This document shows positions 17,511 to 26,694 of a DNA stretch of 35,751 bases, one piece after another. Source of the stretch: Bacteroides sp. (GTDB lineage Bacteria > Bacteroidota > Bacteroidia > Bacteroidales > Muribaculaceae); contig JAAVDF010000015.1 in the NCBI GenBank assembly GCA_014801945.1, positions 1-35,751 of the forward strand. The letters are read 5' to 3'. The notes below the pieces were generated by a model. The model was not told the origin of the DNA. It saw nothing but the letters and a program-made list of their open reading frames with translations, and did no database searches. How positions within the stretch are numbered: position 1 is the first letter of the stretch; each line of letters starts with the position of its first letter. Made by a program: the position numbers and the translations under genes.

Positions 17511-17581
17511 TTGTATGACTGGATCAGGGATTCATTGCATGGGCAAGAGCGACGCGTATAAGACCTCTCCCTGTAGCGTTG

Positions 17582-18106
17582 TCATAGCATCCGTAATGCA
17601 TCGAGGAGTTCGAGGACATCGAGGCGGGAAAGGGTGCGGCGTTGCTGGAGAGTAGTGGCGAAGTCGTGAGCCACAGACTGCACTCCGCGATGGCTGAAGA
17701 CACGGTTAAGATATGAAATGTTCTTATTGAACAGACGGTCAATCTCGTCATCTTCAAGGGAGCATGATTCATGTCCCTCTTCAACGGCAAGATCGTGGAG
17801 GAAATCGTGGAATTCCTGCGGTAAAGCCTGCTGACGGTTGACGATATGGCGGCAAAGAAGATTGCCCATGAGCATGCCGAGACCGATATTATAGTTCTTG
17901 AGGATCTGATTCCATGCGGTTTTTGCAGATACGCCGGGATTGCCTGCGAAGTAGAAGTCGGGTGACATTGCAACCATATCGTTCGGGTCACCGTCGAGAG
18001 TTATGGATGCGAGCATATCCTCGCCGTCAAATACCATCAGGCCGATAGCCATGCCGGTAGCACCATAACTGCGGTCAGTTTCGTCTGTGTATTTAAGAGT
18101 TTTCAT
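17582..18106 (-). CDS. Hypothetical protein, 174 residues
   Basis: I do not recognise this protein. It has no signal peptide or membrane span and is acidic, with a mixed N-terminal half (ATGMAIGLMVFDGEDMLASI, FYFAGNPG) and a helical C-terminal half (FHDFLHDLAVEEGHES, LSRLDVLELLDALRML). It is probably cytoplasmic. The coding frame is clean and the ATG at 18106 is preceded by AT-rich sequence. It is the last gene of a minus-strand run after rdgB and the PorZ-like gene, 135 bases downstream of the latter. An imperfect hairpin (18142-18150 with 18172-18180, one mismatch) lies in that gap. Confidence 0.7.
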   Translation of the reverse strand: MKTLKYTDETDRSYGATGMAIGLMVFDGEDMLASITLDGDPNDMVAMSPDFYFAGNPGVSAKTAWNQILKNYNIGLGMLMGNLLCRHIVNRQQALPQEFHDFLHDLAVEEGHESCSLEDDEIDRLFNKNISYLNRVFSHRGVQSVAHDFATTLQQRRTLSRLDVLELLDALRML

Positions 18107-18241
18107 ATTTTAGTAAAAAACGTCTGTATTTTTAGAATGTTGCTCTCCCCGGCATTCCAGAGTCAGGAAGCGGGGACAGCACTTATTAGATCTGATGAGC
18201 TTTTCAAGACATACTTTAGATTCAACCATGCTCCCGCCGGT

Positions 18242-20695
18242 TTAGTTCACCACGAGGATCTTAGCCACTACATCTCCTTGCGATGAGGTGTCGTCCGACG
18301 TCGAGGCGAGGACATAATAGATGCCACTCCTTACACGTGAGCCGTTGAGATCACATCCATCCCATGTGGCCATACCTGCATCGGATTTGGTCTGATATAC
18401 AAGGTGCATACCGGCATCCATGATCTTGATGAGGGAGGATTCCATGAGGCCGCGTATGGTGATGAAGCCGGTATAGTCCGGGGTGACGGGATTGGGATAG
18501 GCTATCACATCGGAATAATCCGGTTTTGCGGGAGAGGCTGACGATGAGTATTCATATAGTCCGCTGAGCGTGGCGATGAACACCGAATTGGAGTTCGGAT
18601 CAACGAATATGTCAGAGACACAGTTGGTGGCGAGAGGAGAGTTGGACGTGTTGAAGTTGGCAAGAATCTCATCACCGTTGGGACTTACGAGATAGAGACC
18701 GGATTCGGCCGTTCCGATCCATTTACGGTCGGCCGCATCGACTGCTATCGCATAGATCGTCTCTGTTTCGAGCAGATAGTCGGCAAGGTTAGTGCCATCG
18801 TTGCGTGGGACTTTCAGGCGATTGATGCGGAAGTCGGAGGAAAAGGCATTTGCCGGTGATGAGATCTCGACAACACCACTCGTAGTTCCCACCCACACGC
18901 GCCCGCGGCTGTCCTCTGCGAAACAGGTAATATAGTCAGGTGTGAAAGTCTTTCCGTCCTGATCATAGAGAACAGAGAGCTGGACATGGCTGTCGTCCGA
19001 GGGATCTGTAATAGAGTTTCCGTAATATAGGGCTGTAATACCGTGACGGTACTGGGAATCAAAAAGGAAGATTATCGGGAGCTTGCGACAGAGATGAAAA
19101 GTCAGATCCCTCTCTTTTATATTGTTTCCGAAATCAAGAGTCACCCAGTCCTCACGTGTCACTGTCGTTGGATCTTTACGGCGTTTGTCGGCCGGAAGGA
19201 TAGCGAGAGGTGACTTTGTCAGGTCGTTGGTGTAGATACCGATGAGGAGATTGCCTTTCTGATCAATCTGACCGGAGCACACTCGATAGGCCCAGTTTCC
19301 CATATACGGAATAGGGGAGTTGGCACTGTTGAATTTGCCTATCTGCTTACCGTCCTTTATGATATAGACACCCTCATTGCCTGATCCGACGTAGGTGATG
19401 GAATGATCATCCGGATCTTCAAGAATGAAAGTAGGGCAGAAGGCATGATCGCCGAGATTGCTACAGAAATCCTTGGATGCTGTCGCGTCTATTGTGAATC
19501 CATTGTTGGCCGGAATATCAGTAAAAGTTCCGTTTTCATAACGGTTTCCAGTGAAGATGGTTGTATATCCTTCGTCGGCACCACCGGCCTTGTTTTTGCG
19601 GAGTCCTCGGTTCGACAGGAGGAAGCCGCGATTGTCGGAAAGGGGCGAGAGCATGGCAACATCGGAGAATGTCGTGGCATCAGCCGGACGGTACTTGTCA
19701 CGCAACACCGTGAGCGTGCCATCCGGGCTCATTCTGTAATGGCCGAGTCCTTTCTCATCGGCAGCCCACAGCGATTCCGTTCCGGAAAGAGTCGCTATGG
19801 CATTGCCCTGCAGCGGTTCAGGCAGTGAGGCCGCAATGGTCATGCCTGAGGGAGGAGAGACATGGCAGAGGGCGTTGGGCCTTAAGAACCACGCTCCGTC
19901 ATCTGCTGCCGAAAGGCTCGTAGCGTCGGTGATATCAGTAGTCGTGATATCCACGCGTCTGGTTACGTCGGAGATTGTCAGGTGGTATATTCGTTTTGAT
20001 GTGGAGCGGATGGTGAAGTGATATTGCTTATTCTCAGCATCGACACCTGTCCTTACCATATCGGCCGGCTGATACGGCACAGACCCTATGCGGGTGAACT
20101 TTTCGATATTGTTGTGTCGTCCGTTCTTAGGTGCGCAGTAAATATTGTAGGTCCACTCTCCGGGCCATGCGATAATGATGATATTATCGCCGGTGAGATC
20201 GACCACAAGGAGTTCGTCGGGGTACATGCCTGACTCCTTGACCTCGAAATTGGTGTCGTCGTAGATCACGAGTCCGAATGTAGTGGCTACATATATGAGA
20301 CCGTCGTCAAATTTGACATCGTTTATGGTTTTGGTCTTGCTTACGTTAGCATCGCGTATATCGGGAAGGGATATACGCTCGCCATCGTCCGGAATCACGT
20401 CCATATTTCCGTCCTCATAGACCACGACGAGATAGCCTTTGTCGAAATTGTAATATATGTCCTTGACACAGTCACCGCTAAGGTCTGTGCCGGGATAGTA
20501 GGCGCGTGACTCGTCGTTGACCTTATCGTAGGAATGGAGAGCACCGGCAGTGGCCACATAGACGAACTGCGGTGTCTCGATTATACGGTCGGTTTTTCCG
20601 AAAGCCAGATAATTTTTCCAGCTACCGGTAGCAAGCTGCGCGGAGAGAGCGAACGGGATTAAAACGAGGATAAGAAGTGTCAGTTTTCGTAGCAT
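18242..20695 (-). CDS. porZ: PorZ-like type IX secretion protein (beta-propeller with CTD)
   Basis: This 817-residue exported protein has a signal peptide (1-20, ending SAQ). Two propeller regions with recurring blade motifs follow (LIYVATTFGLVIYDD, GRVWVGTTSGVVEISSP, RKWIGTAESGLYLVSPNG, NSVFIATLSGLYEYS). Its C-terminus (from about 725, VIAYPNPVTPDYTGFITIRG to RSGIYYVLAST) is a type IX-like CTD. The N-terminal GSWKNYLAFGKTDRIIE segment resembles PorZ. In Porphyromonas PorZ is a surface part of the attachment complex that delivers the anionic LPS linked to cargo. At 817 residues it is slightly longer than that 776-residue protein. A related propeller protein is the main alternative. It follows rdgB by 68 bases. 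Confidence 0.75.
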   Translation of the reverse strand: MLRKLTLLILVLIPFALSAQLATGSWKNYLAFGKTDRIIETPQFVYVATAGALHSYDKVNDESRAYYPGTDLSGDCVKDIYYNFDKGYLVVVYEDGNMDVIPDDGERISLPDIRDANVSKTKTINDVKFDDGLIYVATTFGLVIYDDTNFEVKESGMYPDELLVVDLTGDNIIIIAWPGEWTYNIYCAPKNGRHNNIEKFTRIGSVPYQPADMVRTGVDAENKQYHFTIRSTSKRIYHLTISDVTRRVDITTTDITDATSLSAADDGAWFLRPNALCHVSPPSGMTIAASLPEPLQGNAIATLSGTESLWAADEKGLGHYRMSPDGTLTVLRDKYRPADATTFSDVAMLSPLSDNRGFLLSNRGLRKNKAGGADEGYTTIFTGNRYENGTFTDIPANNGFTIDATASKDFCSNLGDHAFCPTFILEDPDDHSITYVGSGNEGVYIIKDGKQIGKFNSANSPIPYMGNWAYRVCSGQIDQKGNLLIGIYTNDLTKSPLAILPADKRRKDPTTVTREDWVTLDFGNNIKERDLTFHLCRKLPIIFLFDSQYRHGITALYYGNSITDPSDDSHVQLSVLYDQDGKTFTPDYITCFAEDSRGRVWVGTTSGVVEISSPANAFSSDFRINRLKVPRNDGTNLADYLLETETIYAIAVDAADRKWIGTAESGLYLVSPNGDEILANFNTSNSPLATNCVSDIFVDPNSNSVFIATLSGLYEYSSSASPAKPDYSDVIAYPNPVTPDYTGFITIRGLMESSLIKIMDAGMHLVYQTKSDAGMATWDGCDLNGSRVRSGIYYVLASTSDDTSSQGDVVAKILVVN

Positions 20696-20763
20696 TGCGT
20701 GGATTTTTGACTGGTTTTGGAGAGTTACTTCATGGATTTGGGGACGGATGTGTGCTCGCGCGG

Positions 20764-21348
20764 TTAAGCTTCAAGAAGATAGTCCATTAGCTTGGCCGTG
20801 GCGCGTCCGCGGTGACTGATGGCATTCTTGGCATCCGGGGTCATTTCGGCGAAGCTTACGGTGCTTTCGACGGGTTTGAACACGGGGTCATATCCGAAGC
20901 CTGCCGATCCGTGTGCTTCGTTGAGGATCTCACCTTCGACCTTGCCTTCAAATGTCAGCTCACGGCCATTGAGGATGAGGGCGATGACGGTGACGAAACG
21001 GGCATTCCGCGCGGTAATTCCTTCAAGATTTTTCAGAAGCAGAGCCATGTTTGCGGCACTGTCGTGACCCGGACCGGCATAGCGCGCCGAATACACTCCG
21101 GGTGCGCCGTCGAGCGCATCGACCATAAGGCCCGTATCATCGGCGAAACAGTCATAGCCGTAATGCTCCTTCACGTAGCGGGCCTTCATGAGTGCGTTTC
21201 CTTCAAGCGTATCGGCCGTCTCAGGAATATCCTCTTCACAGCCAATCTCTTTTAATGAAAGTATGCGGAACTTTCCACCGACTATCCGGCGGATTTCTTC
21301 AAGTTTATGTTGATTGTTTGTGGCAAATACTATAGTCTTGTCTTGCAT
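20764..21348 (-). CDS. rdgB: Non-canonical purine NTP pyrophosphatase (RdgB/HAM1)
   Basis: This 194-residue protein hydrolyses ITP, dITP and XTP to monophosphates, keeping deaminated purines out of nucleic acids. Signatures are [17 protein letters not shown] (5-21), [39 protein letters not shown] and ISHRGRA near the end, all typical. The ATG at 21348 fits the family start. It is divergent from the dcw cluster across a 293-base gap and leads the porZ-like gene. Confidence 0.95.
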   Translation of the reverse strand: MQDKTIVFATNNQHKLEEIRRIVGGKFRILSLKEIGCEEDIPETADTLEGNALMKARYVKEHYGYDCFADDTGLMVDALDGAPGVYSARYAGPGHDSAANMALLLKNLEGITARNARFVTVIALILNGRELTFEGKVEGEILNEAHGSAGFGYDPVFKPVESTVSFAEMTPDAKNAISHRGRATAKLMDYLLEA

Positions 21349-21408
21349 ATCGTCATAGCATATTAATTATTAACGTATTCGGTAATTTAATATTGCTTTC
21401 GCACAGGA

Positions 21409-21416
21409 TAATTTTG
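21409..21416 (+). promoter_or_regulatory. Upstream promoter-like -7 box in the rdgB-rsmH gap
   Basis: TAATTTTG followed by C matches TAnnTTTG exactly. The tetramer at the correct -33 spacing is TTTA, one base off TTTG. A start near 21422 would transcribe the inverted repeat at 21469-21513 and could continue into rsmH. Confidence 0.45.
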
Positions 21417-21468
21417 CGGATTTATGGTGCCCGGATGGGCTATCCTGACCTCGGACAGAGGGTTATAA

Positions 21469-21513
21469 CACACTCCTGACGCGCTCAGGCAGGGGTGTCG
21501 GCACAGGAGTGTG
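21469..21513 (+). repeat. 10-bp perfect inverted repeat with a competing hairpin
   Basis: CACACTCCTG (21469-21478) is the exact reverse complement of CAGGAGTGTG (21504-21513), with a 25-base loop. The left arm overlaps a second helix, CCTGA (21475-21479) with TCAGG (21485-21489), so the two cannot form together. No T-run follows, so it is not a plain terminator. A 14-codon frame (ATG 21424) stops at 21468, directly against the left arm. Confidence 0.6.
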
Positions 21514-21605
21514 GTTTGCATTTGTAAATACATGGATGCGTTGTGAATCAGCTTATTGCATAGATTTTGATAATTTAATAAAAAAAGTGTCGTTTTTATG
21601 CTGTT

Positions 21606-21613
21606 TAGTTTTG
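21606..21613 (+). promoter_or_regulatory. Proximal promoter -7 box of the dcw cluster
   Basis: TAGTTTTG followed by C is an exact TAnnTTTG match, placing a start near 21620. That leaves a leader of about 22 or 49 bases, depending on which rsmH start is used. No -33 TTTG is seen at standard spacing. Confidence 0.5.
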
Positions 21614-21641
21614 CAAATTTTTGTAATTTTACACCCTCTAA

Positions 21642-22583
21642 ATGCAGTATAGTAACCTGTCTATTGATATGCCAGAAGAAGTTTACCATATTCCCGCCTT
21701 GTTGCCTGAGACAATCGAGGCACTTGATGTGCGTCCCGGCGGTATTTATGTCGATGCCACTTTTGGCGGAGGCGGTCATTCGCGTGCCATAATGGAGCGG
21801 CTTGACCTTTCGGCCGGCGGCCATCTCTATTCTTTCGATCAGGATGAGGACGCAGTTAAGCGCGCCCCTGCCGACGATAGGTTCACCATGGTCTATTCCA
21901 ACTTCCGTTTCATCACCAACTTCATGCGCTACTATGATGTCGATGGCGTGGATGGTGTACTGGCCGATCTCGGTGTGTCGTTCCACCACTTCGATGATAC
22001 TGAGCGCGGCTTCTCTTTCCGTTTCGACGGCCCGCTGGACATGCGCATGAACCGTCAGTCGTCCCGCTCGGCTGCCGATCTGCTCAACACTCTTCCTGAA
22101 GAGAAGATCGCCGATATCCTCTACATCTACGGCGAACTGAAGCAGAGCCGCGCTGTGGCCCGTTCGATCGTCAAGGCGCGGAGCGCAGCACCGTTCTCGA
22201 CCATCGGGCAGCTTATAGAGGCAGTGAAACCTCACATTGATATGCGCAAGGAAAAGAAGGAGCTTGCCCAGATTTTCCAAGCTCTCCGTATCGAGGTCAA
22301 CGATGAGATGGGTGCTTTGAAGGACCTGCTGCAAGGTGCGCTTCAAGTGCTGAAACCGGGCGGACGTCTCGCCGTCATAACTTACCACAGTCTGGAGGAC
22401 CGTCTGGTTAAGAATTTCATGAAGACGGGCGATTTCGCCGGTAAGGCTGAAAAAGACTTCTTCGGTAAGATCGCGGCTCCCATGAAGCCTCTCGGAAACA
22501 AGCCGGTTGTGCCCGGTCCGGAAGAGATTGACCGCAACCCCCGCTCGCGCAGTGCAAAGCTCCGCGTCGCGGTGAAACTTTAA
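21642..22583 (+). CDS. rsmH: 16S rRNA m4C1402 methyltransferase RsmH (MraW)
   Basis: This 313-residue SAM-dependent enzyme N4-methylates C1402 in the ribosomal P site. Signatures are YHIPALLPETIEAL, the SAM loop YVDATFGGGGHSRAI, VDGVLADLGVSFHHFD, GFSFRFDGPLDMRM and the C-terminal ITYHSLEDRLVKNFM and PRSRSAKLRVA. Either the ATG at 21642 or the one at 21669 (MPEEVYHIP, nine residues shorter) is possible; relatives have about four to seven residues before YH, which favours 21669. It is the first gene of the dcw cluster here; mraZ, its usual upstream partner, is absent. Confidence 0.96.
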   Translation: MQYSNLSIDMPEEVYHIPALLPETIEALDVRPGGIYVDATFGGGGHSRAIMERLDLSAGGHLYSFDQDEDAVKRAPADDRFTMVYSNFRFITNFMRYYDVDGVDGVLADLGVSFHHFDDTERGFSFRFDGPLDMRMNRQSSRSAADLLNTLPEEKIADILYIYGELKQSRAVARSIVKARSAAPFSTIGQLIEAVKPHIDMRKEKKELAQIFQALRIEVNDEMGALKDLLQGALQVLKPGGRLAVITYHSLEDRLVKNFMKTGDFAGKAEKDFFGKIAAPMKPLGNKPVVPGPEEIDRNPRSRSAKLRVAVKL

Positions 22584-22630
22584 AGATGAAAACTCCCTCC
22601 CAATCATTAACTCTCAACTCAATTTGACAA

Positions 22631-22972
22631 TTGGCAACACGAAACGCTAAAGCTTCCCGACATCTGTCCATCATCCCCCGCCTCTTCAGGGGTCAGGTGC
22701 TGTCGAGCGATTTTTTCGCCCGTCACTGGCTTCCTGTCGTGCTCGTAGTGGTGGTGGCGATGGTCTATATCACCACAAAATACACCTGTCAGACAAACAT
22801 GGAGAAGATTGCTGAGCTTGAGCGCAAGCTTGAGATCGTCAACAATGAAAAGTCGCGCGAGCGCAGTGCCTTCATGGGCCGTATCCGCGAAACCTCCATG
22901 CAGCAGATGGTCGATTCGCTCCATCTCAATCTTAAAGTACAGTCACAGCCACCCTATAAGATCCCTAAATAG
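22631..22972 (+). CDS. ftsL: FtsL-like cell-division protein
   Basis: This 113-residue bitopic membrane protein has a basic cytoplasmic N-terminus, one transmembrane span (about 33-48, WLPVVLVVVVAMVYITT) and a charged coiled-coil region (NMEKIAELERKLEIVNNEKS). That is the FtsL layout, and its position between rsmH and ftsI supports the call. FtsL activates the FtsW/FtsI synthase at the septum. It starts with TTG at 22631: the frame is closed by a stop six bases upstream, and the only ATG nearby falls inside the membrane span. Its TAG stop overlaps the ftsI GTG start by one base. Confidence 0.85.
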   Translation: MATRNAKASRHLSIIPRLFRGQVLSSDFFARHWLPVVLVVVVAMVYITTKYTCQTNMEKIAELERKLEIVNNEKSRERSAFMGRIRETSMQQMVDSLHLNLKVQSQPPYKIPK

Positions 22973-25056
22973 TGAAACAGGATAACCGCAGTCATATTCT
23001 CATACGTTACGGTATCGTCATTATCTTGATCCTGCTCCTTTCGGGAAAGATAGTGGTGAAGCTCTGCAACACGACTGTAGTTGATGCCGATAACTGGAAC
23101 AGAAAGGCCAACGAGCTTCTGTCGCAGACCAAGGAGATCATACCAAGCCGTGGCAACATTCTTGCCTCGGACGGTAGTGTGCTTGCGACCAACCTGAATT
23201 TCTATACGGCGCGAATTGATTACCGTGCGGAGAAATTCAACGAAAAACTCTTCCGCGATACCATCGATCACCTCGCCGCCCGTATGGCCGAGTATTTCCC
23301 CGTGCGCAATGCCGAGGAATGGAAGAAGCATCTGCTCAAACCTCTCGACAAGGTCCGTGCAAAACGTCCGCGAGCCTATAAGCTCCTTTCGGGTCTCTCA
23401 CATGCCGACATGGAGACAATGCGCACATTTCCTTTCTTCAGCATACGCAACCGCAACCGTAACGGACTGACTTTTGAAAAGTATATGCGCCGTTTCAATC
23501 CCTACGGCGATATGGCACGCCGAAGCATCGGCGGCGTAGGCGAGACGACTGAGAGCAAGGAGATCCACGGAATTTCAGGTCTCGAAAAAGCCCTCGACTC
23601 GCTGCTCTACGGAAAAGTGGGCTACAGCAAGATGATCAATCTTACGAAAAAGATCACCGACTGGACCGACATTCCCGCTGTCCCCGGCAGCGATATCGTC
23701 ACTACGATCGACATCAATATGCAGGACATAGTGGAGAGCGAGCTCAACAATGTCCTCGACACCTGTGGCGCGGACTGGGGTGTGGCAGTCCTCATGGACG
23801 TGAAGAACGGTGATATCAAGGCCATCTCGAATCTCGAACGTAACCCGCGTGGTGCAGGCTACATCGAGGCGCGCAACCGCGCTGTGATGGGCTATGAACC
23901 CGGCTCGGTTGTCAAGACCCTTTCGATGATGATAGCCGTCGAGGATGGTCTCGTGCCGGATCTTGACGAATCACTTCCGACGGGCAACGGGTGGGCATAC
24001 GCCGGAGGGCGTCCGATCACCGACTCGCATTACACAGGCTCTATCCGTGTCGGCGAGGTGCTCGAACAGTCATCCAACATAGGCATGGCACGCATAATCA
24101 CCCGTAAATACAATGACAATCCCGGTGCGTTCTATTCACGCGTCAAGGATCTGGGTTTTCTTGAACCTATGAACACAGGTATCGCAGGTGAGGTCCCTCC
24201 GCGTTTCGACAGCATCGCCAGTGACCGTGGAGGCCGTATAGCCCTCTCACGAATGAGCTACGGATATGCAACCGAGATCCCGCCGCTCTACACGCTTGCC
24301 ATCTACAATGCCATCGCCAACGACGGCGTTTTCGTGCGTCCGCGTCTCGTCAAGGAGGTCAAGGGGGCTGTCGATTCGATCCTCCCGGTCGGATATATGG
24401 GCAACGGACGCGCCTGCTCACCGCAGACTGCAGAGACACTGCGCAAGATGCTCACCAATGTCGTCTGGGGCGAACATGGTACGGCCCGCTTCCTGCGCAA
24501 CAACACCGTGAGGATTGCCGGAAAGACCGGAACATGCTACATGATCGAGAACGGTGCCTACAATCAGTCCAAGAAGCGTCTTGCTTTCTGTGGATTCTTC
24601 CCTGCGGAGAATCCTAAGTACTCATGCGTGGTGCTCACCTGTCATCCGACAAAGAACTTCTTCGGCGCGGCCACCACTTCTGGTCAGGTGTTGCGAAATA
24701 TAGCACTGAAACTCTATTCGCGCGGTATGCTCGACAATAGTTCGGATTATAAGAGCCTGACTCCCTCGGACGCTGCACCGACATTCTATGCATCGGCTTT
24801 CGGACGTAAGGCGTATGATAAGGTCAAAACGGAATTTTCCATTCCTTCCCATCGCTCGCTTAAAGCTCCCGGAACTGTTCCCAAGGGCACACTCCCGGAT
24901 GTCAGGGGCTACAGTCTGCGTGAGGCCGTCGTCGCACTTGAGTCGGCTGGCTACAATGTCGATTACAAGGGGACGGGTTATGTCCGTTCGATGTCACCTT
25001 CGGCCGGTACACGTCCCCCAAAAGGTTCACAGGTGAAACTTGTGCTCGCCAACTGA
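22972..25056 (+). CDS. ftsI: Septal transpeptidase FtsI (PBP3-like) with PASTA domain
   Basis: This 694-residue class B penicillin-binding protein cross-links septal peptidoglycan. It has an N-terminal membrane anchor ([20 protein letters not shown]), a dimerisation domain and a transpeptidase domain with all three motifs: SVVK (S312 nucleophile, K315), SSN (367-369) and KTGT (518-521). A C-terminal PASTA domain ([20 protein letters not shown]) follows, as in many Bacteroidetes FtsI proteins. The start is GTG at 22972, overlapping the ftsL stop by one base, which implies coupled translation. The PASTA domain may bind peptidoglycan or precursor; that is inferred. Confidence 0.96.
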   Translation: MKQDNRSHILIRYGIVIILILLLSGKIVVKLCNTTVVDADNWNRKANELLSQTKEIIPSRGNILASDGSVLATNLNFYTARIDYRAEKFNEKLFRDTIDHLAARMAEYFPVRNAEEWKKHLLKPLDKVRAKRPRAYKLLSGLSHADMETMRTFPFFSIRNRNRNGLTFEKYMRRFNPYGDMARRSIGGVGETTESKEIHGISGLEKALDSLLYGKVGYSKMINLTKKITDWTDIPAVPGSDIVTTIDINMQDIVESELNNVLDTCGADWGVAVLMDVKNGDIKAISNLERNPRGAGYIEARNRAVMGYEPGSVVKTLSMMIAVEDGLVPDLDESLPTGNGWAYAGGRPITDSHYTGSIRVGEVLEQSSNIGMARIITRKYNDNPGAFYSRVKDLGFLEPMNTGIAGEVPPRFDSIASDRGGRIALSRMSYGYATEIPPLYTLAIYNAIANDGVFVRPRLVKEVKGAVDSILPVGYMGNGRACSPQTAETLRKMLTNVVWGEHGTARFLRNNTVRIAGKTGTCYMIENGAYNQSKKRLAFCGFFPAENPKYSCVVLTCHPTKNFFGAATTSGQVLRNIALKLYSRGMLDNSSDYKSLTPSDAAPTFYASAFGRKAYDKVKTEFSIPSHRSLKAPGTVPKGTLPDVRGYSLREAVVALESAGYNVDYKGTGYVRSMSPSAGTRPPKGSQVKLVLAN

Positions 25057-25112
25057 GCCGCTACGGAATTATAATTATTAAAACTGTCACATCTCTAACA
25101 CTATATTTTAAG

Positions 25113-26579
25113 GTGAAAAATCTCAAAGAGCTTCTCTCCCCGCTGGACATCACGAAAATTATCGGAAGTGATGATAAAGAAATTACATCGCTGACCTCCG
25201 ATTCGCGCAAAGTCGCACCCGGTACGCTGTTTGTCGCAGTCCCCGGCGTGAGCGTTGATGGCCATAAGTTCATACCGATGGCCGAGGAAAAGGGCGCGGT
25301 CGCTGTGGTATGTCAGGAACTTCCTGATGTGCTTTCGACCCATGTCACCTACATAGTGGTGTCATCATCAGCCTTGGCTCTCGGCTATCTTGCATCGCAG
25401 TGGTTCGACAATCCTTCGCGCAGGCTCAAACTCGTAGGAGTGACCGGAACAAACGGCAAGACTACGACCGCCACCTTAATATATGAAATGGCTCGTCTGC
25501 TCGGCTATAAGGCCGGTCTGCTCTCGACCGTGTGCAACTATGTCGATGATACCGCCTATCCGACTGACCACACGACCCCTGATCCCTATACTCTCAACGA
25601 GATGCTTCATCTGATGGTGGAGGCCGGTTGCGAATATGCGGCTATGGAGGTCAGCTCCCATGCCGCCGATCAGCAGCGTATAGCCGGTCTGCACTTTGTT
25701 GGTGGTATATTCACCAATCTTACCCGTGATCATCTTGACTACCATAAGACCTTCGAAGCCTATCTCGCTGCCAAGAAGAAGTTTTTCGACATACTTCCCC
25801 GCGAGGCGTTCGCACTTACGAATGCCGATGACAAGGTTGGTGAAGTGATGCTTCAGAATACACGTGCCCACCGTTACACCTATTCACTCCGGAGCGAGGC
25901 TGATTTCCGAGGTCGCATCATAGAGTCGCGCCTCGACGGCACGCTCCTGTCGCTCAACGGTCAGGAAGTTGAATTACTTTTCACCGGCAAGTTCAATGCC
26001 TACAACCTGACTGCTGTCTATGGTGCATGTGTGCTTCTCGGATGGAACAAGGAGGATGTGTTGCGCGAGATGTCGCGTCTCGTGCCCGTGGCCGGACGTT
26101 TTCAGGCCTTCCACTCACCCAAGGGCTATACGGCGATTGTCGATTACGCCCATACTCCCGATGCCGTGGTCAATGTGCTCAATGCTATTCGCGAGGTCAT
26201 CGGTAAGGACGGCGAGATCATCACCGTGGTCGGTGCGGGTGGTAACCGCGACAAGGGCAAACGTCCGATAATGGCACGTGAGGCTGCTGCGCGTAGCGAA
26301 CGCCTTATCCTGACTTCGGATAATCCCCGATTTGAAGAGCCGGAAGATATCCTGAAGGATATGGAGGAGGGGCTTGATGCCGAGGCTCGCACGCGTACAC
26401 TTCACATCACTGACCGCCGTCAGGCCATACGGACTGCCGCCACTCTCGCAGGTAAAGGATCGGTCATCCTCATCGCCGGCAAGGGCCACGAGGATTATCA
26501 GGAAATCAAGGGTGTCAAACACCACTTCGATGACCGCGAGGTCGTGAGGGAAATCATTGCCTCCGAAACGGCCGGTTGA
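25113..26579 (+). CDS. murE: UDP-MurNAc-tripeptide synthetase, meso-DAP type
   Basis: This 488-residue Mur ligase adds the third residue of the stem peptide. The ATP loop is GTNGKT (112-117); [22 protein letters not shown] and DYAHTPDAV follow. The specificity motif DNPR at 403-406 is the signature of meso-diaminopimelate-adding MurE, so this cell wall is predicted to be DAP-type. The start is GTG at 25113 ([13 protein letters not shown]), which fits relatives; a 56-base spacer separates it from ftsI. Confidence 0.97.
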   Translation: MKNLKELLSPLDITKIIGSDDKEITSLTSDSRKVAPGTLFVAVPGVSVDGHKFIPMAEEKGAVAVVCQELPDVLSTHVTYIVVSSSALALGYLASQWFDNPSRRLKLVGVTGTNGKTTTATLIYEMARLLGYKAGLLSTVCNYVDDTAYPTDHTTPDPYTLNEMLHLMVEAGCEYAAMEVSSHAADQQRIAGLHFVGGIFTNLTRDHLDYHKTFEAYLAAKKKFFDILPREAFALTNADDKVGEVMLQNTRAHRYTYSLRSEADFRGRIIESRLDGTLLSLNGQEVELLFTGKFNAYNLTAVYGACVLLGWNKEDVLREMSRLVPVAGRFQAFHSPKGYTAIVDYAHTPDAVVNVLNAIREVIGKDGEIITVVGAGGNRDKGKRPIMAREAAARSERLILTSDNPRFEEPEDILKDMEEGLDAEARTRTLHITDRRQAIRTAATLAGKGSVILIAGKGHEDYQEIKGVKHHFDDREVVREIIASETAG

Positions 26580-26694
26580 ATATCGGCGGATTCATTTCAG
26601 CCATAACACGGCTTTAATGCATACGCTGAATCACTGAGAGAACATCACTGAATCCTATCGCTCCTCAGACAAATTATTAAAAACTTTTTTTGAA

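Noticed and set aside
21387-22607. 406-codon open frame on the minus strand opposite rsmH
   Set aside because: It is antisense to a clear rsmH gene and shows no domain character; long antisense frames arise from the codon bias of the true gene.
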